64,000 nt of DNA, taken from positions 353,098,610 to 353,162,609 of the forward strand of contig NC_077227.1 of assembly GCF_027887165.1 (NCBI RefSeq), given 5' to 3'. This DNA comes from Monodelphis domestica (Eukaryota; Chordata; Mammalia; Didelphimorphia; Didelphidae). Below the pieces are notes generated by a model. That model had not been told where the DNA came from, made no database searches, and was given only the letters and a program-made list of their open reading frames with translations. The translations under genes and the position numbers were made by a program. Position 1 is the stretch's first letter; the number at the start of each line of letters is the position of its first letter. This document shows, in pieces, positions 45,165 to 57,549 of this stretch.

Positions 45165-46510
45165 TATCCCAAACAATTTTTTGACATTCGTTAAAAATTT
45201 TTTGAGTTCCAAGTTTCCTCCCACCTACCTATCCTCCTCCCTCCTTGAGAAGGCAAACAATTTGATATCAGTTGTAAAATCATGAAAAGCAAATTTCCAT
45301 ATCAGCCATGTTGCAAAAGAAAATAGACAAAAAATGAGAGAAATGAAGTAAAAAATGCTTCAATCTGCATTAAGAGTACATCAGTCCTCTTTTTGCAGGT
45401 GGATAGCATTTTAAATCATGGATCCTTTCAATTGTCTTGGATCATTGTCTTGATCAGATTAGGTAAGTCTTTCACAGCTAATCCTCCTGATAATATTGCT
45501 GTTATAGCAAACAATGTTCTCTTGGTTCTGCTCCCTTCCCTTTGCATCAATTCTTGTCAGGTTTTTCTGAAACTATCCCTCTTGTAATTTCTAATAGCAC
45601 ATAATTTACATTGATAATATAGTAATCCATCACAATCATATTCCACAACTTGCTCAGCCATTCCCCTATTTGATGGGCATCCTTCCAATTTCCAATTTAA
45701 AAAATTGCCATAAATATTTGGTACATATAGGTCCTTTTCCTTTTCCTTTGATTTCTTTGAGATACAGACTTAGTAGTAGTATTTCTGGGTCAAGGGGTAT
45801 GCAAAGTTTTATTGCTCCTTAGGTATAGTTTCAAATTGTCCTTTGGAATGAATGATCAGTTTGCACACCCAGCAATAGTGCAACAATGTACCTATTTTTT
45901 CACATCCTCTCTATCATTTGTCTTCTTCCTTTTCTGTCATGTTAGGCAGTCTGAGAGGTATATATGAGCTGGTATCTCTTTCTCTTTCTTCCTGCTGTTG
46001 GTAATATATAATATAGAAATGTTGATTTACTTTGGTTTATTTTGTTTACTACAATTTTGTTAAAGTTGTTAATTGTTTCATCCAGTTTTTTATTTGATTT
46101 TCTAAGGTTCTCTAAGCATATCATCATATCATCTGCAGAGGATGATAGTTTTGTTTCCTCATCATCTATTTTTATTCTGTCAATTTCTTTTCCTTATGAA
46201 TATCTTTGCTTCATGCTTCAGAAGACTTCTAGTTTAGTTCCATTATAGATAATATTTGCTTACCATTTTAGATAGATACTGCTTATTGTTTTAAGTAATG
46301 CTCCATTTATTCCTATCTTTTGTAGTATTTTTGATAGGAATACATTTTATATTTCACCGAAAGCTTTTTTATGTTTAATGATTTAATCATATGATTAAAA
46401 TATTGATGTGGTCAGTTATACAAACAATTTTCCTAATATTGAATTATTCCTGAATTCCTGGTCTAGATCACACTAGTCATAGAATATGAGCTTTGTGATA
46501 TATTTTTGTA
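45165..46510 (-). mobile_element. Old L1, 3' UTR and ORF2, internally deleted
   Basis: Minus orientation. 45165-45480 is 3' UTR. 45490-45955 encodes the ORF2 C-terminus. From about 45960 the text jumps to the RT ('atcatatcatctgcagagga', the FADD-equivalent region) and runs to the start of the palm near 46480. About 1 kb of ORF2 is missing between the two parts. Strongly diverged. Confidence 0.75.
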
Positions 46511-46734
46511 TCCTCCTTGCTCAGAGGTAAGTCTGTGTAAGCTATGGATCTTCTTTCCCCCTTGACATTGGCTCAGAGCAGTGGCCATTGGTGATTGGCA
46601 CAATACTGTTGTCCATTGTTGCTTTATCCAGTTTGTGTGGGTATGTCTATTATCTTACTGCAGATACTTTTTGTTCATTTCCTTTAACATTTTGCTGTAC
46701 ATAGTTCAATTTGTTTGCTTCTCTGTTTATCTAA
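46511..46734. other. Nothing recognised
   Basis: Short stretch between an old L1 and a simple repeat, with no signature. Confidence 0.35.
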
Positions 46735-47020
46735 CTTTATATGCCTATTAATCTATCCATCATATTTTTATCCATTTCTCTTTTATCTTTTTCAATTATC
46801 CATCTATCATTTATCTCTCACATTTCTCCATTTCCTTTTCTCTATCACCTATATATCCATTTATCTAACTCTTATCTCTCACTCATCTATCCATATATTT
46901 CTCACTTGTCTCTTATTTATATCTCATTCATCTATGTATCTGTCTCTCTATCTAATCTATCTATCTATCTCTATGTATGTATGTGTCTATACATCTATCT
47001 ATCATCTTTCTGTACATCTA
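46735..47020. repeat. Imperfect (ATCT)n tract
   Basis: Tetramer-rich pyrimidine/AT sequence (atctatctatct and decayed variants). Overlapping open frames are low-complexity artefacts. Confidence 0.8.
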
Positions 47021-47264
47021 TTTGGTATGCTGGCTAGCTTGGTATAGCTGGAAATTTTTGTGTGCCTTACTTTATTGGTAATCCCTTATTTGTTATTATT
47101 TTACACATAGGTGAGGAAGGCATTTCGAGCAGGATGTTGGCATAGAGTTAGGAATGGGAAGAGTCTCCTTTGCCAACTTATTCTAGTCTTTAATAACTCC
47201 TACAGTTAAGAAGTTGTTTCTTTTAAATGGCCCAAATTCCTCTTGCTGTTGTCTTGGCAACTCT

Positions 47265-47480
47265 TGTTTGATAGCATCATAGGATTTAGAGTTGGGAAAT
47301 ACCTTTGAGTGATGAGTGTTCACTCCAGTTCCCTCGTTTTTCTTTATTGTAGAGGAAAAAACCAGAAGCCTCAGAGATGACAAGTGACTTGCTCTGGGTT
47401 ACAAAGAAAGAAAGTTCAGGGATTTGAACTTAGTTCCTCTGATTCCAAATCTAGTCTTCTTCACACCATAGACTATATTA
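47265..47480 (+). repeat. MIR-like SINE
   Basis: 'catcataggatttagagttg', 'gatgacaagtgacttgctct' and 'gggatttgaacttagttcct' in MIR order. Confidence 0.65.
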
Positions 47481-48525
47481 TATTCTTTTCAGAGTCATAA
47501 TAGTATTGACGAATTTTTCTTGTCACTTAGCTATATTTAACTATTTCAGGCTCCCTTATGAATGAATGAATGAATTAAAATTAATCTAGAAGTTGGCAGT
47601 AGAATTATGAACTACCTGTTTTCTGGGTGCTAATGACTAAAGCATCTTTTTAAAAGCATCTGACAAATTTTTAATACAGGATTCTTTGAAATTGTTTCAA
47701 TATGAATATTGCCATGGAGATGGAATACTTTCTAAAAGACTATAAACTATGTAAAGTAATAATTGACAGCATATATCAAGGAGCAATAAAAGGCCCTGTT
47801 CTTATTTATCATCTTTATTAATAATGCAGGGGGGGGTGCCAGTAACGAAAAGGGCAATATAAAATTGAGAGTTGAGAGATATTACTCTAATGCAGTAAGA
47901 TCTTATTAATTCAGTCTCTGCTACAATAGAATTTATGATAGATATAGAACGTAGAATGTTGGAGATGGAAAGGAAACTACAAAGAGCTACCTAATTTATT
48001 CTGATAGTTATCATTTAGCAGTTTTCAATATCTTGGAATGTAGATAAATAATCCACATTTCTATAAACCAGTAAATAAATAAATACTACAAATAAAATAA
48101 AAATTTAAATAATCTTTAAATTTGATAGATAAAAATGAGCAAACAAAACAATGGATAACAACAACAACAACAACAACAACAAAACAACAACTGAGTCCCA
48201 CGGAGGTGAAGGGATTTATCTAAGATCGCAGAGCAAATTAGTGGCAGATTTGATCCAAGAACTTAAATATTCTGACTTTTGATACAGTGCTCTATTTCTT
48301 AGCAGGCAGAGATTGGGCTAAAACCTACTTCTGAATTGTCATGAAATTAGGGTTAACTATACAAATAAAAATGTAAGCAACATCATGTAGACTATATTTA
48401 AATTACTTTAAGAAATAAATTGTAGCTATATATCCTACAGTATTCACTTACTTTAAATATTTGGAAAACTAATTATGGATTCAGTGAAACAAATTTTGTT
48501 GGAAGTAATTTACTATGGTCAATAG
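47481..48525. other. Intergenic DNA with MIR traces and a (CAA)n tract
   Basis: A caacaa tract lies at about 48157-48190, and MIR-like words ('aattagtggcagatttgatc') follow near 48235. No gene. Confidence 0.45.
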
Positions 48526-48529
48526 ATGC

Positions 48530-48765
48530 AGCTAGGTTGCTTAGTGGTTAGAGCGCTGGGTCTGGAATCTGGAAGACCTGATTCAAATCTAGCCTCAGAC
48601 ACTTTCTAGCAGTGTGACCCTGGGCACGTCTCTTAACCTTGCTTTAATCCACTGGAGAAGGAAATGGGAAACTATTTCAGTATCTAAGAAAACTTCATGG
48701 ACTATATTGATGTCCTATTGTCATAAAAAGTTGGACAGGCCTAAACAAACAGCTCTAAAACACTC
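48530..48765 (+). repeat. MAR1-like SINE with RTE-type tail
   Basis: 'gcagctaggttgcttagtgg', 'gattcaaatctagcctcaga', 'gtgtgaccctgggcacgtct', then 'ccactggagaaggaaatggg' and 'aaaagttggacaggcctaaa'. A good plus-strand copy of the composite SINE. Confidence 0.8.
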
Positions 48766-48939
48766 ATTTACTTAAAAATATTTAAATGGCTAATTAAAGA
48801 TTCAGTCCAACAAACTTGTTTTATTTTTTGACAACTACTATGGGCAACGTGTTGCGCTAGGCTGGTAAGTGGAATAAAAAATATACCAAATGCAGTTCCT
48901 GCTCTCAAGAATATTATACTCTAGCATGTTGTATAACAA

Positions 48940-49050
48940 TAACAACAGCCAGTATTTATCTAGTATGTTAAGGTTTGCTGAGGAGTGAATATCATTTTAT
49001 GTCATTTGATCCGACAGCAACTCTCTGAAGTAAATGCCATTATTATTCTT
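48940..49050 (+). repeat. MIR fragment, left half
   Basis: 'ccagtatttatctagtatgt' and 'tatgtcatttgatccgacag' are the MIR 5' half. The right half is at 55369-55520, with L1 copy C inserted between. Confidence 0.7.
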
Positions 49051-49388
49051 TTTTTTTTAAATATATTTTATTTGATCATTTCCAAGCATTATTCGTTAAA
49101 GATCATTTTCTTTTCCTCCCCCCCACCCCCCATAGCCGACGCGTAAGTCCACTGGGCATTAGATGTTTTCTTGATTTGAACCCATTGCTTTGTTGATAGT
49201 ATTTGCATTAGAGTGTTCATTTAGAGTCTATCCTCTGTCATGTCCCCTCAACCTCTGTATTCAGGCAGTTGCTTTTTCTCGGTGTTTCCACTCCCATAGT
49301 TTATCCTTTGCTTATGAATGGTGTTTTTTTCTCCTGGATCCCTGCAAGTTGTTCAGGGACATTACACCGCCACTAATGGAGAAGTCCA

Positions 49389-52300
49389 TTACGTTCGATT
49401 ATACCACAGTGTATCAGTCTCTATGTACAATGTTCTCCTGGTTCTGCTCCTCTCGCTCTGCATCACTTCCTGGAGGTTGTTCCAGTCTCCATGGAACTTC
49501 TCCACTTTATTATTCCTTTTAGCACAATAGTACTCCATCACCAACATATACCACAGTTTGTTCAGCCATTCCCCAATTGATGGGCATCCCCTCGTTTTCT
49601 AGTTTTGGGCCACCACAAAGAGCGCAGCTATGAATATTTTTGTACAAGTCTTTGTGTCCATTATCTCTTTGGGGTACAGACCCAGCAGTGCTATGGCTGG
49701 GTCAAAGGGTAGATATTCTTTTGTCGCCCTTTGGGCATAGTTCCAAATTGCCCTCCAGAATGGTTGGATCAATTCACAACTCCACCAGCAATGAATTAAT
49801 GTCCCTACTTTGCCACATCCCCTCCAGCATTCATTACTTTCCCCTGCTGTAATGTTAGCCAATCTGCTAGGTGTGAGGTGATACCTCAGAGTTGTTTTGA
49901 TTTGCATCTCTCTGATTATAAGAGATGTAGAGCACTTCCTCATGTGCTTGTTAATAGTTTTGATTTCTTTATCTGAGAACTGCCTATCCATTTCCCTTGC
50001 CCATTTATCAATTGGAGAATGGCTTGATTTTTTGTACAATTGATTTAGCTCTTTATAAATATGAATAATTAAACCTTTGTCAGAGGTTTCTATGAAGATT
50101 TTTTCCCAATTTGTTGTTTCTCTTCTGATTTTAGTTATATTGGTTTTGTTTGTACAAAAGCTTTTTAGTTTGATGTAGTCAAAATTATTTATTTTACATT
50201 TTGTGATTCTTTCTATATCTTGCTTGGTTTTAAAGCCTTTCCCCTCCCAAAGGTCTGACATGTATACTATTCTGTGTTTACCCAATTTACTTATGGTTTC
50301 CTTCTTTATGTTTAAGTCACTCACCCATTTTGAATTTATCTTGGTGTAGGGTGTGAGGTGTTGATCTATTCCTAGTCTCTCCCACACTGTCTTCCAATTT
50401 TCCCAGCAGTTTTTATCGAATAGTGGATTTTTGTCCCAAAAGCTGGGATCTTTGGGTTTATCGTATACTGTCTTGCTGAGGTCGCTTTCCCCCAGTCTAT
50501 TCCACTGATCTTCCTTTCTGTTTCTTAGCCAGTATCAAATTGTTTTGATGACTGCTGCTTTGTAATATAGTTTTAGGTCAGGGACTGCAAGGCCCCCATC
50601 GTATGTGTTTTTTTTCATTATTTCCCTGGATATCCTTGATCTTTTGTTCTTCCAAATGAACTTTGTTATGGTTTTTTCTAAATCAGTGAAGAAGTATTTT
50701 GGTAGTTCAATGGATATGGCACTAAATAGATAAATAAGTTTGGGTAGGATGGTCATTTTTATTATATTGGCTCATCCTATCCATGAGCAGTTAATGTTTT
50801 TCCATTTGTTCAGGTCTAGTTTTAGTTGTGTGGCGAGTGTTTTGTAGTTGTGTTCATATAGTTCCTGTGTTTGTCTTGGGAGATAGATTCCTAGGTATTT
50901 TATTTTGTCTAAGGTGATTTTGAATGGGATTTCTCTTTCTAGTTCTTGCTGCTGAGCTGTGTTGGAGATATATAGAAAAGCTGATGATTTATGTGGGTTT
51001 ATTTTGTATCCTGCAACTTTGCTAAAGTTGTTGATTATTTCAATTAGCTTTTTGGTTGAATCTCTAGGATTCTTTAAGTAGACCATCATGTCATCTGCAA
51101 AGAGTGATAACTTGGTCTCCTCCTTGCCTATTTTGATGCCTTCAATTCCTTTATCTTCTCTAATTGCTACTGCTAGTGTTTCTAGTACAATGTCAAATAG
51201 TAGAGGTGATAATGGGCATCCTTGTTTCACTCCTGATCTTATTGGGAATGCATCTAGTTTATCCCCATTGCAGATGATATTAGCTGTTGGTTTTAGATAT
51301 ATACTGTTTATTATTTTTAGGAATGACCCTTCTATTCCTATGCTTTCTAGTGTTTTTAATAGGAATGGGTGTTGTATTTTATCAAAGGCTTTTTCTGCAT
51401 CTATTGAGATAATCATGTGGTTCTTGCTAGTTTGCTTGTTGATGTAGTCAATTATGTGGATGGTTTTCCTAATGTTAAACCAGCCCTGCATCCCTGGTAT
51501 GAATCCTACTTGGTCATGGTGAATGATCCTTCTGATCACTTGCTGGAGTCTTTTTGCTAGTATCCTATTTAAGATTTTTGCATCTATATTCATTAGGGAG
51601 ATTGGCCTATAGTTTTCTTTCTCTGTTTTTGACCTGCCTGGTTTTGGAATCAGTACCATGTTTGTGTCGTAAAAGGAGTTTGGTAGAACTCCCTCTTTGC
51701 TTATTATGTCAAATAGTTTGTATAGTATTGGGATTAACTGTTCTCTGAATGTTTGATAGAATTCACAGGTGAATCCATCAGGCCCTGGGGATTTTTTCTT
51801 AGGAAGTTCTTTGATGGCTTGATGGATTTCAATTTCTGATATGGGATTATTTAAGAATTCTATTTCCTCTTCTGTTAGTCTAGGCAGTTTGTATTTTTGT
51901 ATATATTCATCCATTTCTCCTAAATTGTTGTATTTATTACCATATAATTGGGCAAAGTAATTTCTAATGATTGCCTTAATTTCCTCCTCATTGGAGGTGC
52001 TGTCCCCCTTTTCATCTTTAATGCTGTGAATTTGCTTTTCTTCCTTCCTTTTTTTTAATTAGATTGACCAGTACTTTGTCTATTTTGTTTGTTTTTTCAA
52101 AGTACCAGCTTCTTGTCTTATTTATTAAATCAATAGTTCTATCACTTTCGATTTTATTAATTTCTCCCTTAATTTTTAGGATTTCTAATTTGGTTTTCTG
52201 CTGGGGGTTTTTAATTTGATCGCTTTCGAGTTTTTTCAATTGCATTTCCAATTGATTGATCTCTGCTCTCACTTGTTTGTTAATATAAGCTTTCAGGGAT

Positions 52301-53196
52301 ATGAATTTGCCTCTGATTACCGCTTTGGCTGCATCCCAAAAGGTTTGAAAGGATGTTTCGCCATTGTCATTTTCCTTAATGAAATTATTAATTGTTTCTA
52401 TGATTTCTTCTTTGACTAAACGGTTTTGGAGTATCATATTGTTTAATTTCCAATTGGTTTTAGATTTGGTTTTCCATGTACCATTACTAATCATTATTTT
52501 TATTGCCTTGTGATCTGAGAAGGCTGCATTCATTATTTCTGCTTTTTTGCATTTGTGTGCTATGTTTCTGTGACCTAATGTATGGTCAATTTTTGTGAAT
52601 GTGCCATGTGGTGCTGATAAGAAGGTGTATTCCTTTTTATCCCTATTTATTTTTCTCCATATGTCTATTAATTCTAATTTTTCTAAGATTTCATTCACTT
52701 CTTTTACCTCTTTCTTATTTATTTTTTGATTTGATTTATCTAAATTTGATAATGGTTGGTTTAAGTCTCCCACTAGTATGGTTTTATTGTCTATTTCTTC
52801 CTTCAATTCGCCTAGTTTCTCCATTAGAAATTTGGGTGCTATATTATTTGGTGCATACATGTTGATTAATGATATTTCCTCGTTGTCTAGAGTCCCTTTT
52901 AACAAAATATAATTACCTTCCCTATCCCTTTTGATCAGGTCTATTTTTGCATTGGCTTTATCAGATATCATGATTACCACTCCTGCCTTCTTTCTATCAG
53001 TTGAGGCCCAGAAGGTCTTACTCCATCCTTTAATTCTGACCTTGTGGGTGTCAACCCACCTCATGTGTGTTTCTTGAAGACAACATATGGTAGGGTTTTG
53101 GATTCTAATCCATTCTGCTATTCGTCTATGTTTTATGGGTGAGTTCATCCCATTCACGTTCAAAGTTATGATTGTCATTTGTGGACTCCCTGGCAT
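49389..53196 (-). pseudogene. L1 ORF2 of copy C (about four lesions)
   Basis: About 1,269 codons from MPGSPQMTIITLNVNGMN to TLWYNRT. All endonuclease signature residues are present (N in LNVNG, E in CLQETHM, Y in MYAPN, D/N in VGDLNQP, D in KIDHTLG, SDH in FSDHKAIK). The RT has '[10 protein letters not shown]', '[13 protein letters not shown]' and 'FADDMMVYL'. The C-terminal cysteine motif 'CWRGCGKVGTLIHCWWSC' is intact. Breaks: an extra base in an A run at 52049-52056, and three stop codons at 50772-50774 (after SWIG, probably Arg CGA to TGA), 50535-50537 (Trp) and 49599-49601 (Trp). Confidence 0.93.
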
Positions 53197-53733
53197 TTTG
53201 ATTGCCTTCCCTAATTCTAACCTTTTCTTCTTCGGCTCTACCTTTTAGTCCAGTGATTTACTTTGAATCAGTGCCCCTTGTCCCCTCCCTTGATGTTTCC
53301 CTTTTTAGTCCCTCCCTTTTTCTTCCCTCCCCCTCCCCCCTCTCTTTCCCTCCCTTTTTGTTCTCCCTCTCCCCCTCCCCCCCTTGGTTTTCCCTTCTCC
53401 TTACCCTTGTTGGGTAAGATAGAATTCAAGATCCCAATGGATCTGGATGTTTTTCCCTCTCAGAGTTGATTTCCCTGAGATTGAGGTTTAAGTAAACGCC
53501 CCCCCTCCATCTCTTCCTCTCCTTCTTATAGGAGTTTTCTTCCCCTCCCCTTCCCATGTGAATCTTTGTGTGAGAACCATTATTCTGTTTGGTCTTTCTT
53601 TACCCCCTATTTATACATTACATTTTCCCCACATGTTAGTATACATAGATTGATATAAATGTAGTCCTTATAGAAGAGAGTTTGAGTAAAAGAACAAGAT
53701 AACATTTTTCCCCTTTCCTTAATATTTACCTTT

Positions 53734-54657
53734 TCAGGTATTCCTTGCTCTTTGATTTTCGGTATCAAACTTTCCACAGAGCTCTGGTCTTTTCTTTGCA
53801 AAAAGTTGGAAGTCTTCTATTTTGTTGAATGCCCATACTTTCCCTTGGAAGTATATAGTCAGTTTTGCTGGGTAGCTGATTCTTGGTTGGAGACCCAGCT
53901 CTCTTGCCTTTCTGAAGATCATGTTCCATGCCTTACGATCATTCAGAGTAGAACTTGCAAGGTCTTGTGTGACCCTGATTGGCATTCCTTTATATCTAAA
54001 TTGTCTTTTTCTGGCTTCCTGTAGGATTTTTTCTTTTGTTTGATAGCTTTGGAATTTGGCAATTACATTCCCGGGAGTTGTCTTTTGGGGGTTTAGTGTA
54101 GAAGGTGTTCTGTGAGCTCTGTCAGTGGCTGTATTGCTCCCTTGTTCTAGAATCTCTGGGCAATTTTCTTTGATTATATCTTGTATCACCATGTCCAGTT
54201 TGGTGTTTATTTCTGGCTTTTCTGGGAGTCCAATTATTCTTAAATTTTCTCTTCTCCCTCTATTTTCCAGATCTATCACCTTGTCGGTGAGATATTTTAT
54301 GTTCTCTTCTAATTTCTTGGTGTTTTGGCTTTGCTTTATTAGTTCTTGCTTTAAAGCCTGGTTTTCTTTTACAGTTTGGTCAAACTGGTTTTGTAGATGC
54401 ATGAATTTCTTTTGCATTATTTCCCACTTTTCCTCCCAGAGGGCTTCCATCTTTTTGGTCATTTCTGATTCAAATTCTTCATGGGTTTGTGGAGAGTTTC
54501 TATTTCCTTTGGAAGATTTTGGAGAATTTTCTTGTATATCTTCTTCTATCTGCTCTGTATTTTGTATTTTGGCTCCATAGAATGTGTCCAAAGTCGCCCC
54601 TTTCTTCTTATTTTTCTTGGTATTTTGGGGCTTCTGTGCTTCTGTGGAGTTTGTCAT
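53734..54657 (-). CDS. L1 ORF1 protein of copy C, intact
   Basis: 307 residues without interruption. L1 ORF1p binds L1 RNA, forms coiled-coil trimers and acts as a nucleic-acid chaperone in the retrotransposition particle. Basic N-terminus (KNKKKGATLDTFYG), coiled coil about residues 58-135 ('EEFESEMTKKMEALWEEKWE', 'LKQELIKQSQNTKKLEENIK'), RRM from about 137 ('RRENLRIIGLPEKPEINTKL'), and a C-terminal domain with 'NDRKAWNMIFRKARELGLQ' and 'RISYPAKLTIYFQGKVWAF'. The start is the first Met after the 5' UTR and gives the usual N-terminus. The coiled coil lacks the extra heptads of copy B. Whether it is expressed cannot be told from sequence. Confidence 0.93.
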   Translation of the reverse strand: MTNSTEAQKPQNTKKNKKKGATLDTFYGAKIQNTEQIEEDIQENSPKSSKGNRNSPQTHEEFESEMTKKMEALWEEKWEIMQKKFMHLQNQFDQTVKENQALKQELIKQSQNTKKLEENIKYLTDKVIDLENRGRRENLRIIGLPEKPEINTKLDMVIQDIIKENCPEILEQGSNTATDRAHRTPSTLNPQKTTPGNVIAKFQSYQTKEKILQEARKRQFRYKGMPIRVTQDLASSTLNDRKAWNMIFRKARELGLQPRISYPAKLTIYFQGKVWAFNKIEDFQLFAKKRPELCGKFDTENQRARNT

Positions 54658-55353
54658 CTCTGAATGTGGAGGATTAGCTTTTCTTATCTCTGTCTGGTGA
54701 TCAGAGGCTTTAGTCCTGGGCAGATGTTGGTTCTATGAGCTTTCCCTGGGTTAAACTGAATATGCCTCACTGGAACTGGAATGGAAGGGTCGGACCACGA
54801 GGCCACACTCTCCCCTGGCTCGCTTTCCGAAAGTTGCCTTCAGAATCGCTGGCAGTGAGGCTGTTTCGTCGGCCTGCGGGGGGATGGGCTGCAGCTTCCC
54901 CAAGCTCTGAGGGTTGGGACTTTCACTGAGACTTGGATAGCAGGATCCAGCCCGTGAGGCTGTCTTGCCCGCCCTGAGGGTTGCTGTTGTTTCGACCAGC
55001 TCTCTGCAGCGGAAGCCCCAGGCAGTAACTTTCACCGGGACTCGGGTAGAAGGCCCTGGGGGTTGTTGTTCCGAGGACCCTGCTCTCTGAGCCCGGCCGG
55101 GCTGCGGCTTCCGGGAGCCTTGGACTCTGCGCTCCTACCCCTGAGGTCCTAGTGATCTCGGGTTCTGGCTTTTGAGGGGAGCCATACCTTTTGAACCGGG
55201 TCCAGGTCCAGGAGGAGGGTTCCCAGGGTCTGTGCTGTTGATTGTTTTGAATTTCGGCGCCTTAGGAGCTTATAGTTTGAGATCGGTCGGGAAGGATTTT
55301 CCGGAGATCTGAGCTTTAGCTTTCTCTAAGCCACCATCTTAACCGGAAGTCTC
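54658..55353 (-). promoter_or_regulatory. L1 copy C 5' UTR with short tandem units
   Basis: G+C-rich with many CpG. A unit with a 'cac(t/c)g(g)ga...ctggaatgg/cttggatag/ctcgggtag' core appears at about 54768, 54924 and 55033 (plus coordinates), spacing 156 and 109 bp. The unit differs from that of copy B. Likely promoter region by analogy with other L1s. Confidence 0.6.
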
Positions 55354-55368
55354 GCCATTATTATTCTT

Positions 55369-55520
55369 ATGATTCCCCTTTTTCATATGAGGAAATTGAG
55401 GCCAAGAGAGGTAAAGTGATTATTTTCCCAGGCTCATTTAGCTCCTATATATGTTTCTGAGACAGAATCTTAACTCAAGTCTTCTTGACTCAAACTCTAG
55501 AACTCTATGTACCACCTAGC
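55369..55520 (+). repeat. MIR fragment, right half
   Basis: 'tatgaggaaattgaggccaa' and 'actctatgtaccacctagct' complete the MIR begun at 48940-49050. Confidence 0.7.
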
Positions 55521-55789
55521 TCTATCAATAAGAATGATATCTATTGATTATTCTTATTTCTATATTAAAACAGGTCTCCTAAAGAACTATACTGGTTACT
55601 TTGTTAAAGAAATTCAATTTACTGAATTCATTTGAAAACAATATAACTATACATACATATTTAATGTTTTTTATTTAGACTTCTCACTAAATCAAACAGA
55701 TCTTTTCTATTAGTAGGTCAAATTTATGAACTTGTACAATATGTGCATATATTTGAACAAGAAAGATCCAATTTAAGAAGTAATATTTA

Positions 55790-56065
55790 TTCAGTCAGAG
55801 GCCAATCATTTATTAAATATCTACTATGTTTAGGGCACTATGCTAGGCACAGCTAAATAAAACATAGTCTCTGCCTTCAAGAAGTTTCTTATCAAGTAGA
55901 AGAAATAAAGAAATTTTAAAAACTAAATTAATCAAATTTAATCCAACAAATATTTATTAAATACTTCTATATGGAAAATATTATGATGGGCACTAAAGAG
56001 GACACAAAGATGAAGCAAGGCAAGCTCTTGCCCTGTAGAAGTTAACATTTTATATGCACTTATCT
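55790..56065 (-). repeat. Two L2 3' ends in a row
   Basis: 'tcatttattaaatatctact' (about 55808) with 'gccttcaagaagtttctta', and again 'aatatttattaaatacttct' (about 55948) with 'agctcttgccctgtagaagt', both in reverse orientation. Confidence 0.6.
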
Positions 56066-56244
56066 GTGTAGTAAAGTAGATCACCTAAGAAAACATGCTG
56101 GGCAATGCTTTGGCTATGATATATGAGCAGAGATTTTTTTCATTTCATTGGCTGACTTAAACATCTTCATCTAGCTTGGAAGGAAGGCTCTTGTATATTA
56201 TATCTACATTGACAACAACAACAACAATAGCCAGGAACAGTAGC

Positions 56245-56345
56245 CAGGATTCATACATTCAGTGCTTTAAGATTTGCAAAGTACTTTACATATGTTATCT
56301 CATTTGATCTCCACAATAGATTTAGAGAAACACAATAATTTTATA
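56245..56345 (+). repeat. MIR-like fragment
   Basis: 'gctttaagatttgcaaagta' and 'tatgttatctcatttgatct' belong to the MIR core. Confidence 0.6.
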
Positions 56346-56804
56346 GAACAATTTCTATAAGTAAACATGAGTACAAGGTGGACACAGACATGATAGATTT
56401 TCTGCACCTCTGAAAGCAGATATCAATGTACAACATTAAAGATAACATTTCCCCTGAAGGATAATTTCCAAACCAGAATTAACAGGATCTCTCTGTGCCA
56501 ATGATCTTATATTGAGTGGCTGTTCTTTTCAATGAGCCAAATAACTCTGATTTTCTGTGACCTATAATTATCACATAGTATGACAAAGCATTTATTTTAC
56601 AAATAGGACATTTAATTTACAGAGAGATGATACATGCTTCTGCATACTTACTATCTGAGATGCATGCATGTGAGATTGATACAAGTGAAAGTTCATATTT
56701 CAAAAAGGACACAAGATGAATTGAGCCAATGAAGATCTAAGTATCAACAATAACAACAACTACAACAGCAACAGCAACACATACTATCATAGGACTTTGA
56801 TTCT

Positions 56805-56985
56805 TTGGCACCCATGCATTTTCTCAAATGGTGCTGGCCAAGCCTTGTGAGGCAGGTAGGCAAGTAAAATCCTCATTTTTGCAAATGAAACAACAGAGGC
56901 ATTGAACTTGTCCAGAGCCATGAAACTGGAAAGTGTTCCTGCAATTGACTTTGCATTTAATAGAGCTCAAGCAACCATACATGGA
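56805..56985 (+). repeat. MIR-like fragment
   Basis: 'ccttgtgaggcaggtaggca' and 'ttgcaaatgaaacaacagag' follow the MIR order. Diverged. Confidence 0.5.
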
Positions 56986-57009
56986 ATCCTTTTAAACTTC
57001 CTGTTCTAT

Positions 57010-57545
57010 GATCATATAATCTACTATAGAATCATAGAATCTGAGAATTGGAATCAGCCTTGGAGATCATCAATCCATAGCTGAACAATAAATTCTTCTA
57101 TAACTTCTCCAGCAAATGGTTCTCCAGCTTTCATGTAAAGCTCTCCAATGAAGGAGATCTCACTACCTCACTACCTTTCTGCTTTGAAAGAACTCTAACT
57201 TTTCAGACCTTTTTCTTCCTATAGATCAAAATTTGCCTTCCTTGCTGTTGAATAAGCAGAAAAAGTCCAACATATCATTTAAACAATAGATCTTCAAATA
57301 ATGTGAAAAGAGTTAGCATCACCTTTCTCTGCCCCAATCTTTTTCTTCTTCAGGCTACCACTTCTAATTCCTTCAATCAATCCTCTTCTGATGTGATTTT
57401 CAGTTCACTTACTATCTTGGACACCCTTCTCAAGATCTTCCAGCATCCTTCCTAAAATATGGTGCCCAGAACTGAATATGATACTCCAGATTGGATCTGA
57501 CCAAGGGAGAGGAGAATAGCATTACCATCTCCTATCCTTTGGACA
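57010..57545 (-). repeat. CR1/L3 LINE 3' region
   Basis: 'agaatcatagaatctgagaa' at the left is the reverse of the CR1 terminal repeat. It is followed by 'tcacctttctctgccccaat', 'ttcttcttcaggctaccact' and 'atatggtgcccagaactgaa', the known CR1/L3 3' text in reverse. Ancient. Confidence 0.75.
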
Positions 57546-57549
57546 GCTT

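Larger units (their letters stand above)
49051..55353 (-). mobile_element. L1 copy C, full length, ORF1 intact
   Basis: A perfect 15-bp duplication gccattattattctt (49036-49050 and 55354-55368) bounds it. It starts on the minus strand with 'cttccggttaagatggtggc', followed by a ~700-bp G+C-rich 5' UTR with tandem units, ORF1, a ~540-bp spacer, ORF2, and a 338-bp 3' UTR ending in a run of A. ORF1 is open throughout and ORF2 has about four lesions. It is a different subfamily from copies A and B, judged by ORF1 length and 5' UTR, and the youngest-looking L1 in the window. Confidence 0.96.

Noticed and set aside
46735-47037. Two overlapping plus-strand frames of about 100 codons
   Set aside because: Products of the imperfect ATCT repeat.
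48157-48190. CRISPR-like regular repeats
   Set aside because: A simple caa tract. The window is vertebrate and has no spaced direct repeats.
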